A stretch of 64,000 nucleotides of DNA, taken from contig JAEYMU010000024.1 of NCBI GenBank assembly GCA_023407175.1, forward strand, positions 1 through 64,000. Direction: 5' to 3'. The notes beneath the pieces are model-generated. The model had not been told where the DNA came from and ran no database searches. It worked only from the letters and a program-made list of their open reading frames with translations. Both the position numbers and the translations under genes were made by a program. Within the stretch, counting starts at the first letter, position 1. Every line of letters starts with the position of its first letter. Below are positions 8,855 through 19,186 of the stretch, piece after piece. This DNA is from Bacillota bacterium. GTDB lineage: Bacteria; Bacillota_A; Clostridia; Lachnospirales; Lachnospiraceae.

Positions 8855-11122
8855 ATGAAATGTGCAGTGGTTGGTTTTCCAAGAGTGGGAAAGCTAAGAG
8901 AGTTAAAATTTGCGTCTGAAAAATATTTTCGTGGGGAACTCACGCAGGAAAGCCTGGATGAGGCAGCCGGGGAAATCAGAAAAGAGAACTGGCAGCTGCA
9001 GCAGAGCAGCGGTATTGATTTTATTTCGTCCAATGATTTTTCCTTCTATGACGGTATGCTGGATACGGCGGTTATGCTGAATGTGGTACCGAAGGAGTAC
9101 AGGGAATTAAACTTAAATCCCCGGGCCACTTATTTTGCCATGGCAAGAGGATATCAGGGACCGCAGGGGGATGTAAAGGCCTTTGCCATGAAAAAATGGT
9201 TCAATACCAATTATCATTATCTGGTGCCGGAGCTAAGTGACGAGGCGGAGATAAAGCTCTCCGGCAGTAAGCCCTTTGAGGAATATAGGGAAGCCAAGGC
9301 GCTGGGAATTGAGACGAAGCCGGTTATGATCGGGCCCTTTACCTTTTTAAAGCTTGCCAAATATACAGGAAGTAAAACGGCCATTGATTATGCGGGACAG
9401 GCTGTTAAGGCATATTCGGATCTGTTTAAAAAACTGAATGAGCTTGAAGTAAAGTGGGTTCAGCTTGACGAGCCTGCACTGGTAACCGATTTAACGAAGG
9501 CTGATGTTGAATTATTTCTATTTTTATATAAAGCAATTCTGGAAGGCAAAAGTAGTGTAAAAGTATTGCTCCAAACCTATTTTGGGGATGTCAGGGATTG
9601 CTACAGGGATATTGTGGATTTGGAATTTGATGCAATCGGGCTGGATTTTCTCGAAGGCAGAAAATCCCTGGAGCTGGTGAGAACCTACGGTTTTCCGGAG
9701 AATAAGTATCTGTTTGCCGGAGTTGTCAATGGCAAGAATATCTGGAAATGTAATTACGGGAAAACACTTGAATTACTTTCCGATATTGGAAAGCACGCCA
9801 AAAACGTGGTAGTGGCAACCTCCTGTTCCCTGCTCCATGTTCCGTATACGCTGGAATATGAGACAAGGCTGGAGTCAGAGGTGAAGAAGCACTTTGCTTT
9901 TGCAAAGGAAAAGCTGGGAGAGCTGCGCGAGCTTTCTATTATGGCAGAGAGCGGAGATTATAAAGCTATTGCAGAATATATAAATAATAAAGAAATTTTT
10001 GAAAAGGAACGGTTATATGTAAGTAAAGATGTTCAGGAAGCGGTTGCAGCACTTTCCGAGGAGGATTTCATAAGGAAAACTCCCAGAAAGGAAAGGGAGC
10101 AGCTTCAAAAGAAGGAGTTTGGGCTGCCGTTGCTTCCTACAACTACAATCGGTTCCTTCCCGCAGACACAGGAAGTGAAGAAGAACAGAAGCAGCTACCG
10201 GGCGGGTGAAATAGACAAGGAAGCTTATGACAGACAGGTATTCATATTTATAAAGGAGTGTATCCGAGAGCAGGAAGAATTGGGCCTTGACGTATTGGTG
10301 CATGGAGAATATGAACGCAACGATATGGTGGAATTCTTTGGGGAGAACCTGGCCGGTTACGTGTTCACAGAGAGGGCCTGGGTTCAGTCCTATGGTACAA
10401 GATGTGTAAAACCGCCGATTATTTTTGGGGATGTAAAACGCATCCGGCCAATTACGGTTGAATATTCTGTGTATGCTCAGAGCCTGACAGAAAAGCCGGT
10501 CAAAGGAATGCTTACCGGACCGGTTACCATTTTGAACTGGTCCTTCCCGCGAGAGGATATCAGTCTGCAGGTGATGGCATATCAGATAGGAATTGCAATC
10601 AGAGAAGAAGTATGCGACCTGGAGAAGGCGGGCATCCGAATCATACAGATTGATGAGGCTGCTCTTAAGGAAAAGCTTCCAATCAGAAGGGACGAATGGT
10701 ACAGCGAATACCTGGATTGGGCAATTCCAGCCTTTCGCCTATGCCACAGCAGGGTAAAGCCGGTAACACAAATTCATACACATATGTGCTACAGTGAATT
10801 TGAAGAGATCGTAAAAGATATTGATAACATGGATGCAGATGTGATTTCCTTTGAAGCCTCACGCTCCAAGCTTACCATTATCGATGCTCTAAAGGCCAAT
10901 GACTTTGAGACGGAGGTCGGACCGGGAGTTTATGATATCCATTCTCCGAGAGTTCCTGCTGTGGAAGAAATTGTGGAAGCACTTCAGGGAATGCTGAAAA
11001 AGCTGGATAAGAATAAGCTGTGGGTAAACCCGGACTGCGGTCTGAAAACAAGAGGGATGAAAGAAACCCGGGCAAGTCTTATAAATTTGGTAAAAGCGGC
11101 TGAAATTGTAAGAAACCAGTGA
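8855..11122 (+). CDS. metE: Cobalamin-independent methionine synthase MetE
   Basis: 755 residues, normal for MetE. It transfers the methyl group of 5-methyltetrahydropteroyl-polyglutamate to homocysteine, the last step of methionine synthesis, in the cytosol. Both barrels are recognisable: the N-terminal MetE domain (VVGFPRVGKLRELKFASEKY) and the catalytic C-terminal half (TTTIGSFPQTQEVKKNR, HGEYERNDMVEFFGE, QIHTHMCYSEF with zinc-ligand His/Cys, VNPDCGLKTR with the second zinc-ligand Cys). Start 8855 has GGAGGT about 7 nt upstream; the GTG at 8831 is only an extension. No S-box or T-box leader was recognised in the 380 bp upstream. A shorter MetE-like gene follows on the same strand. Confidence 0.95.
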   Translation: MKCAVVGFPRVGKLRELKFASEKYFRGELTQESLDEAAGEIRKENWQLQQSSGIDFISSNDFSFYDGMLDTAVMLNVVPKEYRELNLNPRATYFAMARGYQGPQGDVKAFAMKKWFNTNYHYLVPELSDEAEIKLSGSKPFEEYREAKALGIETKPVMIGPFTFLKLAKYTGSKTAIDYAGQAVKAYSDLFKKLNELEVKWVQLDEPALVTDLTKADVELFLFLYKAILEGKSSVKVLLQTYFGDVRDCYRDIVDLEFDAIGLDFLEGRKSLELVRTYGFPENKYLFAGVVNGKNIWKCNYGKTLELLSDIGKHAKNVVVATSCSLLHVPYTLEYETRLESEVKKHFAFAKEKLGELRELSIMAESGDYKAIAEYINNKEIFEKERLYVSKDVQEAVAALSEEDFIRKTPRKEREQLQKKEFGLPLLPTTTIGSFPQTQEVKKNRSSYRAGEIDKEAYDRQVFIFIKECIREQEELGLDVLVHGEYERNDMVEFFGENLAGYVFTERAWVQSYGTRCVKPPIIFGDVKRIRPITVEYSVYAQSLTEKPVKGMLTGPVTILNWSFPREDISLQVMAYQIGIAIREEVCDLEKAGIRIIQIDEAALKEKLPIRRDEWYSEYLDWAIPAFRLCHSRVKPVTQIHTHMCYSEFEEIVKDIDNMDADVISFEASRSKLTIIDALKANDFETEVGPGVYDIHSPRVPAVEEIVEALQGMLKKLDKNKLWVNPDCGLKTRGMKETRASLINLVKAAEIVRNQ

Positions 11123-11220
11123 TATCCAATCATAAATAAATATGTAATTGAGAAACTCATAAAATTTAGTAGATTATATTATTTCAATTACCTAATAAAG
11201 AAAGACAGGAGATGGAGAAT

Positions 11221-12333
11221 ATGAAGCATAATGCACCCTTTAAATACGATATTGTAGGAAGCTTTCTAAGGCCCGATTATTTAAAGCAGGCCAGGAATGA
11301 ATATGCAGAGGGTAAAATCAGCAGGGAAGCTCTAACTGCGGTGGAAGATAAAGCAATTACAGCTTTGATTGAAAAACAGAAAAAAGCAGGTCTTCCTGTT
11401 ATAACCGACGGAGAATTCAGAAGAAGCTCCTGGCACCTGGATTTTATGTGGGCTTTTCAGGGCGTAGGACATGAAAAGACGAAAAAAGGGATTCCTTTTC
11501 ATGGGGAGCCGGCTTTGATTGACGATACCTTCCTTACAGGAAAAGTATCTGTCGGCAGTCATCCCTTTATAGAGCATTTTAAATTTGTGAAGAAATTCGA
11601 GGATGAGAATACCGTTGCAAGGCAGACAATTCCCGCGCCGGCACAGTTTCTATTTCAGATGATAACACCGGATAATCTGGAAAGTACGAAAGCAATTTAT
11701 CCGGAGGAAGAGGAGCTGATTTTAGATATAGCAGAGGGCTACAAAAAAGTAATCCGTGATTTATATGCTGCAGGATGTAAGAATATCCAGTTTGATGATT
11801 GTACCTGGGGTGTATGTGTTGATCCCAATGCCTGCTTTATTCTTGGAACGGATGAAGCGGGGCTGCAGCAAAATATTCATAAATTAATCCGGATCAACAA
11901 TCTTGCCATGGAGGACAAGCCGGAGGATCTGATCATCAATACACATATCTGCCGAGGAAATTTCCATTCCACATGGGCTTGCCAGGGCGGCTATGGACGG
12001 GTAGCAAAGGACCTTTTTGCTGGAGAAAATGTAAACGCCTTTTATCTAGAGTTTGATGATGAGCGCTCCGGTGATTTTGAGCCCCTTCAATATGTAAGTA
12101 AGGATAAGAAGGTGGTTCTGGGACTCATTACAACAAAATCGTCCATACTGGAAGATAAGGAAAGCATAATTAGACGTATCCATGAAGCTGAAAAATATAT
12201 TCCGCTGGAACGCCTGTGCCTTAGCCCCCAATGCGGCTTTGCGTCTACAGAGGAAGGGAATAAGCTGACGGAAGAAGAACAATGGGCGAAATTGAAATTA
12301 GTGCAGGAAATCGTAAAAGAAGTATGGAAATAG
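11221..12333 (+). CDS. MetE C-terminal-domain-like methyltransferase (YxjG/YxjH type)
   Basis: 370 residues, matching the single-barrel paralogues of the MetE catalytic domain. The N-terminus (FKYDIVGSFLRPDYLKQAR), TDGEFRR, the zinc-site pieces NTHICRGNF and LSPQCGFAS are visible. Such proteins are annotated as cobalamin-independent methionine synthase II family. The true methyl donor may be a small methylated compound rather than methyl-folate, which cannot be told from sequence. Start 11221 has AGGAG 9 nt upstream. It lies 98 bp after metE, and an imperfect GTAATTGA/TCAATTAC repeat sits in the gap, so it may have its own control. A terminator follows. Confidence 0.85.
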   Translation: MKHNAPFKYDIVGSFLRPDYLKQARNEYAEGKISREALTAVEDKAITALIEKQKKAGLPVITDGEFRRSSWHLDFMWAFQGVGHEKTKKGIPFHGEPALIDDTFLTGKVSVGSHPFIEHFKFVKKFEDENTVARQTIPAPAQFLFQMITPDNLESTKAIYPEEEELILDIAEGYKKVIRDLYAAGCKNIQFDDCTWGVCVDPNACFILGTDEAGLQQNIHKLIRINNLAMEDKPEDLIINTHICRGNFHSTWACQGGYGRVAKDLFAGENVNAFYLEFDDERSGDFEPLQYVSKDKKVVLGLITTKSSILEDKESIIRRIHEAEKYIPLERLCLSPQCGFASTEEGNKLTEEEQWAKLKLVQEIVKEVWK

Positions 12334-12396
12334 AACGATAAAATTGGAATGTGAAATACCCGGCCCGGCAGAGGAGTTTTTCAAATACACATTCAC

Positions 12397-12438
12397 TAAA
12401 AAATACAATATCTGAAATTCAGGTATTGTATTTTTTTG
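12397..12438 (+). terminator. Rho-independent terminator after the methionine genes
   Basis: AAAAAATACAATATCTGA and TTCAGGTATTGTATTTTTTT form a long A/T-framed hairpin with a T-run. It isolates the anf promoter region from upstream transcription; the A-run on the other side could make it bidirectional. Confidence 0.85.
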
Positions 12439-12474
12439 TGTGGATTAATATCCATCGTTGGTTCAAGCCTCTTC

Positions 12475-12684
12475 ATGTGACAAATGTGACAAAAAGTAAA
12501 TAACGTGAAACGAGATGTGGAAATATACAGATATTGCTACCCGTCAAGGTGATATTTTGTAACATATCTACATTGACACTTTAATAGAGACAGTATATAG
12601 TATCACTATCAGATAAATCAGATGTGACAAACAAAACATGGCAAGTGATGTGCTCATGGTTTTATGTGACAAACATGACAAAAC
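12475..12684 (+). promoter_or_regulatory. Repeated TGTGACAAA elements around the anf promoter
   Basis: ATGTGACAAA followed by TGTGACAAAA (9-nt register) at 12475-12494; an inverted variant TTTTGTAACAT at 12555-12565; ATGTGACAAACAAAACA at 12622-12638; ATGTGACAAACATGACAAAA at 12664-12683. Two of the sites fit TGTGA-N6-TGACA, which is reminiscent of CRP/FNR or GlnR boxes but matches neither consensus fully. Position on both sides of the promoter suggests binding sites for a regulator of the anf operon; the protein is unknown. Confidence 0.6.
12573..12601 (+). promoter_or_regulatory. Putative sigma-A promoter of the anf operon
   Basis: TTGACA (12573-12578), 17-nt spacer, TATAGT (12596-12601). 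Predicted transcripts would start near 12608, giving a leader of about 245 nt before anfH. No sigma-54 GG-N10-GC element was seen. Confidence 0.65.
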
Positions 12685-12747
12685 GGACGAAATTTATTTA
12701 ATAAGCTAATAATTCAGATAAGAGTCCGTACCAAATAAACACAGTAA

Positions 12748-12820
12748 TATATCAGAGAACGATTTGATATAACAAAGAGGTTATTTTATTCATTGCGGTG
12801 AATAGAATGCCTCTTTTTTT
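12748..12820 (+). promoter_or_regulatory. Two-hairpin leader ending in an intrinsic terminator before anfH
   Basis: Hairpin 1: TATATCA (12748-12754) with TGATATA (12765-12771). Hairpin 2: AAAGAGG plus TATTTTATTCA pairs, with two G-U wobbles, to TGAATAGAATG plus CCTCTTT, followed by a T-run (12774-12820). It ends 33 nt before anfH, and no gene lies between it and the terminator at 12.4 kb, so it is best explained as an attenuator in the anf leader. Confidence 0.7.
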
Positions 12821-12828
12821 ATATATAA

Positions 12829-13677
<849 letters not shown>

Positions 13678-13696
13678 TTGGAAAGGAGCATTTCAT

Positions 13697-14014
13697 ATGA
13701 AAATGTTAAAAGCAATTGTACGTCCTGAAATTGCAGATACCATCGCGGATGCACTTTCAGAGGCCGGCTTCAGCTCTATGACAAAGATCAATGCCTTTGG
13801 CCGCGGAAAACAAAACGGTATTATGATGGGTTCCATTCATTATGATGAGCTGCCAAAAACCATCCTCATGCTGGTGGTGGAGGATAACTCGGTAAATGAA
13901 ATACTCAAGATCATTAAATACAAGGCGTATACCGGTAATTTTGGCGACGGCAAGATATTTATTACCCCGGTTGAGCGGGTAATGACAGTCAGAACCGGCG
14001 AAGCCGGATTGTAG
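13697..14014 (+). CDS. nifI1: PII-like nitrogenase regulator NifI1
   Basis: 105 residues, PII fold: MKMLKAIVRPEIADTIADAL, the short T-loop region (GRGKQNGIMMG) and the C-terminal GDGKIFITPVERVMTVRTGE. NifI1 and NifI2, encoded between nifH and nifD in methanogens and Clostridia, form a complex that inhibits component 1 when ammonium is present and is released by 2-oxoglutarate. The location between anfH and anfD fits exactly. AAAGGAG lies 9 nt before ATG 13697. Confidence 0.93.
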   Translation: MKMLKAIVRPEIADTIADALSEAGFSSMTKINAFGRGKQNGIMMGSIHYDELPKTILMLVVEDNSVNEILKIIKYKAYTGNFGDGKIFITPVERVMTVRTGEAGL

Positions 14015-14023
14015 GTGGCGCCT

Positions 14024-14395
14024 ATGAAGGAAATAATTACAATCATACGTCCCAAGAAGGTCAGCGCAACCAAGGAAGCACTGGTGAAGCTGGGATATCC
14101 GTCACTTACCGCTATTCCGGTGCTCGGACGCGGAAAGCAGAAGGGAATTGACAATGAGGTAAATATTGAATACCGGGCAGGGATACTGGAGCAAAACAAG
14201 AACAGCCGGATGAAATATGTACCGAAGCGTTACCTGTCGATTGTTGTTAACGACGAAGCGGTAGAGAATGTGGTAGATACCATAATAAGCATTAACCAAT
14301 CGGGTGAAATCGGAGACGGTAAGATATTTATCTGCCCGGTGGAGGATGCCATAAGGATCAGAACGGATGAACAGGGTAATGATGCCATCAATTAG
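14024..14395 (+). CDS. nifI2: PII-like nitrogenase regulator NifI2
   Basis: 123 residues from ATG 14024, which has AGGTGG 5 nt upstream; a GTG at 14015 directly abuts the nifI1 stop and could also be used. PII motifs: IITIIRPKKVSATKEAL, GRGKQKG, a longer T-loop (residues about 45-75) as usual for NifI2, and GDGKIFICPVEDAIRIRT. Partner of NifI1 in ammonium switch-off of nitrogenase activity. Tight spacing to nifI1 indicates co-translation. Confidence 0.92.
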   Translation: MKEIITIIRPKKVSATKEALVKLGYPSLTAIPVLGRGKQKGIDNEVNIEYRAGILEQNKNSRMKYVPKRYLSIVVNDEAVENVVDTIISINQSGEIGDGKIFICPVEDAIRIRTDEQGNDAIN

Positions 14396-14417
14396 CAGGA
14401 TTTGTTAGGAGGGATAG

Positions 14418-16001
<1,584 letters not shown>

Positions 16002-16005
16002 GAGA

Positions 16006-16062
16006 ATAATTCCCACTGGTGATTATTGAAAGCATAATTCCCACGGTGAATTATTGAAAAGC
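16006..16062 (+). repeat. Tandem hairpin repeats between anfD and anfG
   Basis: Two imperfect 28-bp direct repeats, each starting ATAATTCCCAC (16006 and 16034) and ending TTATTGAAA(A)GC. Each unit folds into a stem of about 9 bp (AATAATT.../...GATTATT). There is no T-run, so mRNA processing or stability, not termination, is the likely role. Confidence 0.65.
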
Positions 16063-16097
16063 ATAATTTACAAGGGTTCGGCAGAATGGAGGTTAGT

Positions 16098-16451
16098 ATG
16101 GATGAGTTATTAATAAAGGAAAGAGTAGAAATGCTCCTCGATGTGATTATGAAGAAATGTCTGTGGCAGTTTCATTCCAGAGCCTGGGACAGAGAGCGGC
16201 AAAATGAGAATATTATACAAAAAACAATGCAGCTGTTGTGTGAAGAGCCGGTGAAGAACGATACGGCCGAGGACAGATGCTACTGGGTGGATGCCATGCT
16301 GCTGGCGGAAAACTATAAAAATAGATTTCCGTGGGTATCTGAGGTAAGTAAGCCGGATTTAAAGAAGATAATGCAGGCACTGAAGGAGCGTTTGGATTAT
16401 CTGCTGATTTCCGGTTCCCTGAATGCAGAATTAGGTGATCCGCACTATTAA
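16098..16451 (+). CDS. anfG: Iron-only nitrogenase delta subunit AnfG
   Basis: 117 residues. AnfG is the third component-1 subunit found only in V and Fe nitrogenases. Highly typical stretches are MKKCLWQFHSRAWDRERQNE, CYWVDAMLLAE, LKERLDYLLISGSLN and the C-terminal ELGDPHY. Start 16098 has GGAGGT 4-5 nt upstream; ATG 16086 lies just before this site and is less likely. It sits between anfD and anfK, the standard anfHDGK order, here with nifI1/nifI2 inserted. Its presence is the main proof that this is an alternative nitrogenase. Confidence 0.95.
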   Translation: MDELLIKERVEMLLDVIMKKCLWQFHSRAWDRERQNENIIQKTMQLLCEEPVKNDTAEDRCYWVDAMLLAENYKNRFPWVSEVSKPDLKKIMQALKERLDYLLISGSLNAELGDPHY

Positions 16452-16467
16452 AAGAAGGAGGGATATT

Positions 16468-17856
16468 ATGTACTGTGATGTAAAGGATAAGGAGCGCGGA
16501 GGTGTTATCAATCCGATATTCACCTGCCAGCCCTGTGGAGTTCAGTATGCCAGTATAGGTATTAAGGAATGCATCGGTATTGTTCATGGCGGACAGGGCT
16601 GTGTTATGTTCGTCAGGTTGCTGTTCTCACAGCATTTTAAAGAGAGCTTTGAGTTAGCCTCCTCCTCCCTCCATGAGGACGGTGCGGTATTCGGAGCGTT
16701 GAACAGAGTAGAAGAGGCAGTTGATGTACTGCTGATGCGATATCCCCATGTTAAGGTCATTCCGATTATATCCACCTGCTCCACCGAGGTTATCGGGGAT
16801 GATATTGACGGTGTTGTAAGAAAGCTGAATGGGGGACTTTTAAAGGAAAAATATGCGGGCCGTGAGGTGCATCTGATTCCCATCCATTCTCCCAGCTTCG
16901 TGGGCAGTATGATCAGCGGCTACGATATTGCAGTCAGAGAATTCGTCACTTATTTTGCAAAGAAGACCACTCCTAATGATAAGATAAACCTGATTACCGG
17001 CTGGGTAAATCCCGGAGATGTCACGGAGCTTAAGCATCTGCTTTCCGTCATGGGTGTAGAAGCTAATGTCTTATTTGAAATCGAGAGCTTTGATTCTCCG
17101 CTGATGCCGGACGGTAACTATGTTTCCCATGGGGAGACAACAGTTGAGGACCTTAGGGATACGGCCAATGCAAAGGTTACCTTTGCCCTGAACCGCTATG
17201 AAGGAGGAAAGGCTGCCGAATATTTGCAGGAGGAATTTGAGATACCGGCCATCATCGGTCCCACACCCATCGGCATCAGAAATACGGACACCTTCCTAAA
17301 GAAGCTTAGCGACGCCACCGGCAAGCCAATTCCTGAGGCGCTGGTTTATGAAAGGGGCATTGCCCTGGATGCCATAACAGATGTGACCCATATGTTTCTG
17401 GCGGATAAAAGAGTGGCCATCTACGGAAGCCCTGATCTTGTCATCAGCTTGGCCCAGTTTTGTCTGGATATGGAGATGAAGCCGGTATTATTGCTGTTAG
17501 GCGATGATAATACAAAATATAAATCAGACCCCCGTATTAAGGAATTTGAAGAAAAGCTGGACTATAAAATGGAAGTTGTCATGAATGCGGATTTGTGGGA
17601 GCTGGAGAACCGGATTAAGAACGAGGGCCTGGAGCTTGATCTTATCATGGGGCATTCGAAGGGAAGATTTGTTTCCATCGATTATAATATTCCCATGGTC
17701 AGGGTGGGCTTTCCGGTTTATGACCGGACCGGCATGTACCGCCATCCGATTGTCGGCTACCGCGGAGCTATGCTGCTTGCAGAGCAAATTGCCAACACCT
17801 GGTTTGCCGACATGGAATATAAGCACAACAGAGAGCCTGTTCTGAATGTCTGGTAA
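16468..17856 (+). CDS. anfK: Iron-only nitrogenase beta subunit AnfK
   Basis: 462 residues, standard for AnfK, which is shorter than NifK at its N-terminus. Cysteines for the P-cluster half-site are seen in FTCQPCGVQYASIGIKEC and HGGQGCVMFVRL and in ISTCSTEVIGDD; the family feature ELASSSLHEDGAVFGA and the C-terminus REPVLNVW are typical of AnfK. Start 16468 (MYCDVKDKERG) is preceded by AAGGAGGG; the upstream in-frame ATG at 16435 overlaps anfG and was rejected. A NifB-NifX-like gene follows 26 bp downstream. Confidence 0.95.
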   Translation: MYCDVKDKERGGVINPIFTCQPCGVQYASIGIKECIGIVHGGQGCVMFVRLLFSQHFKESFELASSSLHEDGAVFGALNRVEEAVDVLLMRYPHVKVIPIISTCSTEVIGDDIDGVVRKLNGGLLKEKYAGREVHLIPIHSPSFVGSMISGYDIAVREFVTYFAKKTTPNDKINLITGWVNPGDVTELKHLLSVMGVEANVLFEIESFDSPLMPDGNYVSHGETTVEDLRDTANAKVTFALNRYEGGKAAEYLQEEFEIPAIIGPTPIGIRNTDTFLKKLSDATGKPIPEALVYERGIALDAITDVTHMFLADKRVAIYGSPDLVISLAQFCLDMEMKPVLLLLGDDNTKYKSDPRIKEFEEKLDYKMEVVMNADLWELENRIKNEGLELDLIMGHSKGRFVSIDYNIPMVRVGFPVYDRTGMYRHPIVGYRGAMLLAEQIANTWFADMEYKHNREPVLNVW

Positions 17857-17882
17857 CTATCCTTACGATAGGTGGTGAAGTA

Positions 17883-19124
17883 TTGAGCGGCACGAATTCA
17901 TATGACTCAAACCAACAAAATGTTTGCAGACATCCCTGCTTTAATAATTATGATTTTCACAATGCGATCATACATTTACCGGTAGCATCAAAATACAATG
18001 TAAGCAGCAAATATGACCGGCAGGGGAACCTGTGCTTTACGGCGAAGACTCCTGAAAATGCAGTACTTTCACCCTACGATGCATATGAAAGATTTCTGGA
18101 GGCCAAGAAAAGCATAAAAAACCTTACGGTCGCAGCAATCGCCGGGCCCGGCGAAGCATTGGCTGATTTCGATGCAGTCAGGGAAACCCTAAGACTGATA
18201 CGGCAGGCATCTCCCGCGACAATTCTTTGTCTCTCCACCAACGGGCTGATGCTTCCGGTATATGCCAACCATCTGATCTCCTTGGGCGTGAATTATGTAA
18301 CCGTCACCATGCCTACCATCTATCCCGATACGGGAGCAAAGATATACGACTGTGTTACCTACATGGGAAATCATTATTATGGAATTGAAGGTGCCAATAT
18401 TTTAATCCAAAACCAGATTTCGGGGCTTCATTATCTTGCCTCCAGGGATGTTTCGGTCAGAATTAATATTGAAGTAATTGAAGATGTGAATGAAAATGAG
18501 ATCGAAGATATTGTTATGATGGCAAAGGAATGCGGCTGCAAAATGACAAATCTCTTAAGAAAGCCCTCCCGTACTGAAGATACGGACAATGGGCCGGAGA
18601 CCTACAGCAATGATGAAATCAGCGGCCTTAGGAGAAAATGTGAAGCAATTCTTAACCAGTCCTATTTTTGTAAGCCCTGCAGCCCCGATACCATAGAAAC
18701 TCTAAACAACAGAATACCGCTCACCTATAAGGATTATATGGATTATCTGAAAAAAGATAATTCCGTCACAGAGCAGGCCCGTTACCGGTTTGCCGTATGT
18801 TCAAAGAACGGAAAGCTCATTGACCAGCATTTCGGTCATGCAACAAAGTTTTATATTTATGATTACTTCGACGGAAGAGTAAGCTTCGTGGAGACCAGGC
18901 CCATTGACCAATACTGCCAGGGCAGTAAAGAGGAAAAGGCGGCAGGGCGGATCTATAAGCTGATCAAAGCAATTGAGGATTGCAACTGCATTGTATGCAT
19001 GAGGATTGGGGTATGTCCCTCCAATGCATTGAAGGAAAAAAGAATTGATATCTATACAACCTATAACCTGATCGAGGATGGACTTAAGGAAGCGGTGCAT
19101 CGGATGTATACCGGAGACGGGTGA
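17883..19124 (+). CDS. NifB-NifX-like protein lacking the radical-SAM cysteines
   Basis: 413 residues, TTG start with AGGTGG 7 nt upstream. Residues about 15-275 align with NifB: HPCF (Cys19), HLPVASKYNV, AAIAGPGEAL, ILCLSTNGL (Cys116), GVNYVTVTMPTIYP and a CX2C at Cys263/Cys266. Residues about 300-410 are a NifX/NifY-like domain (FAVCSKNGKLIDQHFGHATKF), so it is a NifB-NifX fusion by architecture. The CX3CX2C site that binds the SAM cluster in NifB is replaced by Tyr38, Ser42 and Asp45 with matching flanks and no frameshift. Cys51 sits where most NifB proteins have a Cys just after that motif. Radical chemistry should be impossible; binding of iron-sulfur precursors or NifB-co, as a carrier or scaffold for the FeFe cofactor, is my inference. 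Confidence 0.85.
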   Translation: MSGTNSYDSNQQNVCRHPCFNNYDFHNAIIHLPVASKYNVSSKYDRQGNLCFTAKTPENAVLSPYDAYERFLEAKKSIKNLTVAAIAGPGEALADFDAVRETLRLIRQASPATILCLSTNGLMLPVYANHLISLGVNYVTVTMPTIYPDTGAKIYDCVTYMGNHYYGIEGANILIQNQISGLHYLASRDVSVRINIEVIEDVNENEIEDIVMMAKECGCKMTNLLRKPSRTEDTDNGPETYSNDEISGLRRKCEAILNQSYFCKPCSPDTIETLNNRIPLTYKDYMDYLKKDNSVTEQARYRFAVCSKNGKLIDQHFGHATKFYIYDYFDGRVSFVETRPIDQYCQGSKEEKAAGRIYKLIKAIEDCNCIVCMRIGVCPSNALKEKRIDIYTTYNLIEDGLKEAVHRMYTGDG

Positions 19125-19186
19125 CCGCAGCTTTGTGCCTATGGCCCAAAGTTTGCAGGCTTTGAAGAAAGGCATGGTAGATTATT

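Noticed and set aside
12475..12684. CRISPR-like repeat array
   Set aside because: The repeated words are only about 10 bp and irregularly spaced, with no cas genes.
12748..12820. ANTAR antiterminator target
   Set aside because: Two-hairpin layout fits, but the loops lack the expected A1/G4 hexaloop, so the specific class was not assigned.
16098..16451. VnfG (vanadium nitrogenase delta subunit)
   Set aside because: The AnfG-typical sequence MKKCLWQFHSRAWDRERQNE and the neighbouring AnfD/AnfK and AnfO features fit Anf; no vnfEN or vanadate transporter is present.
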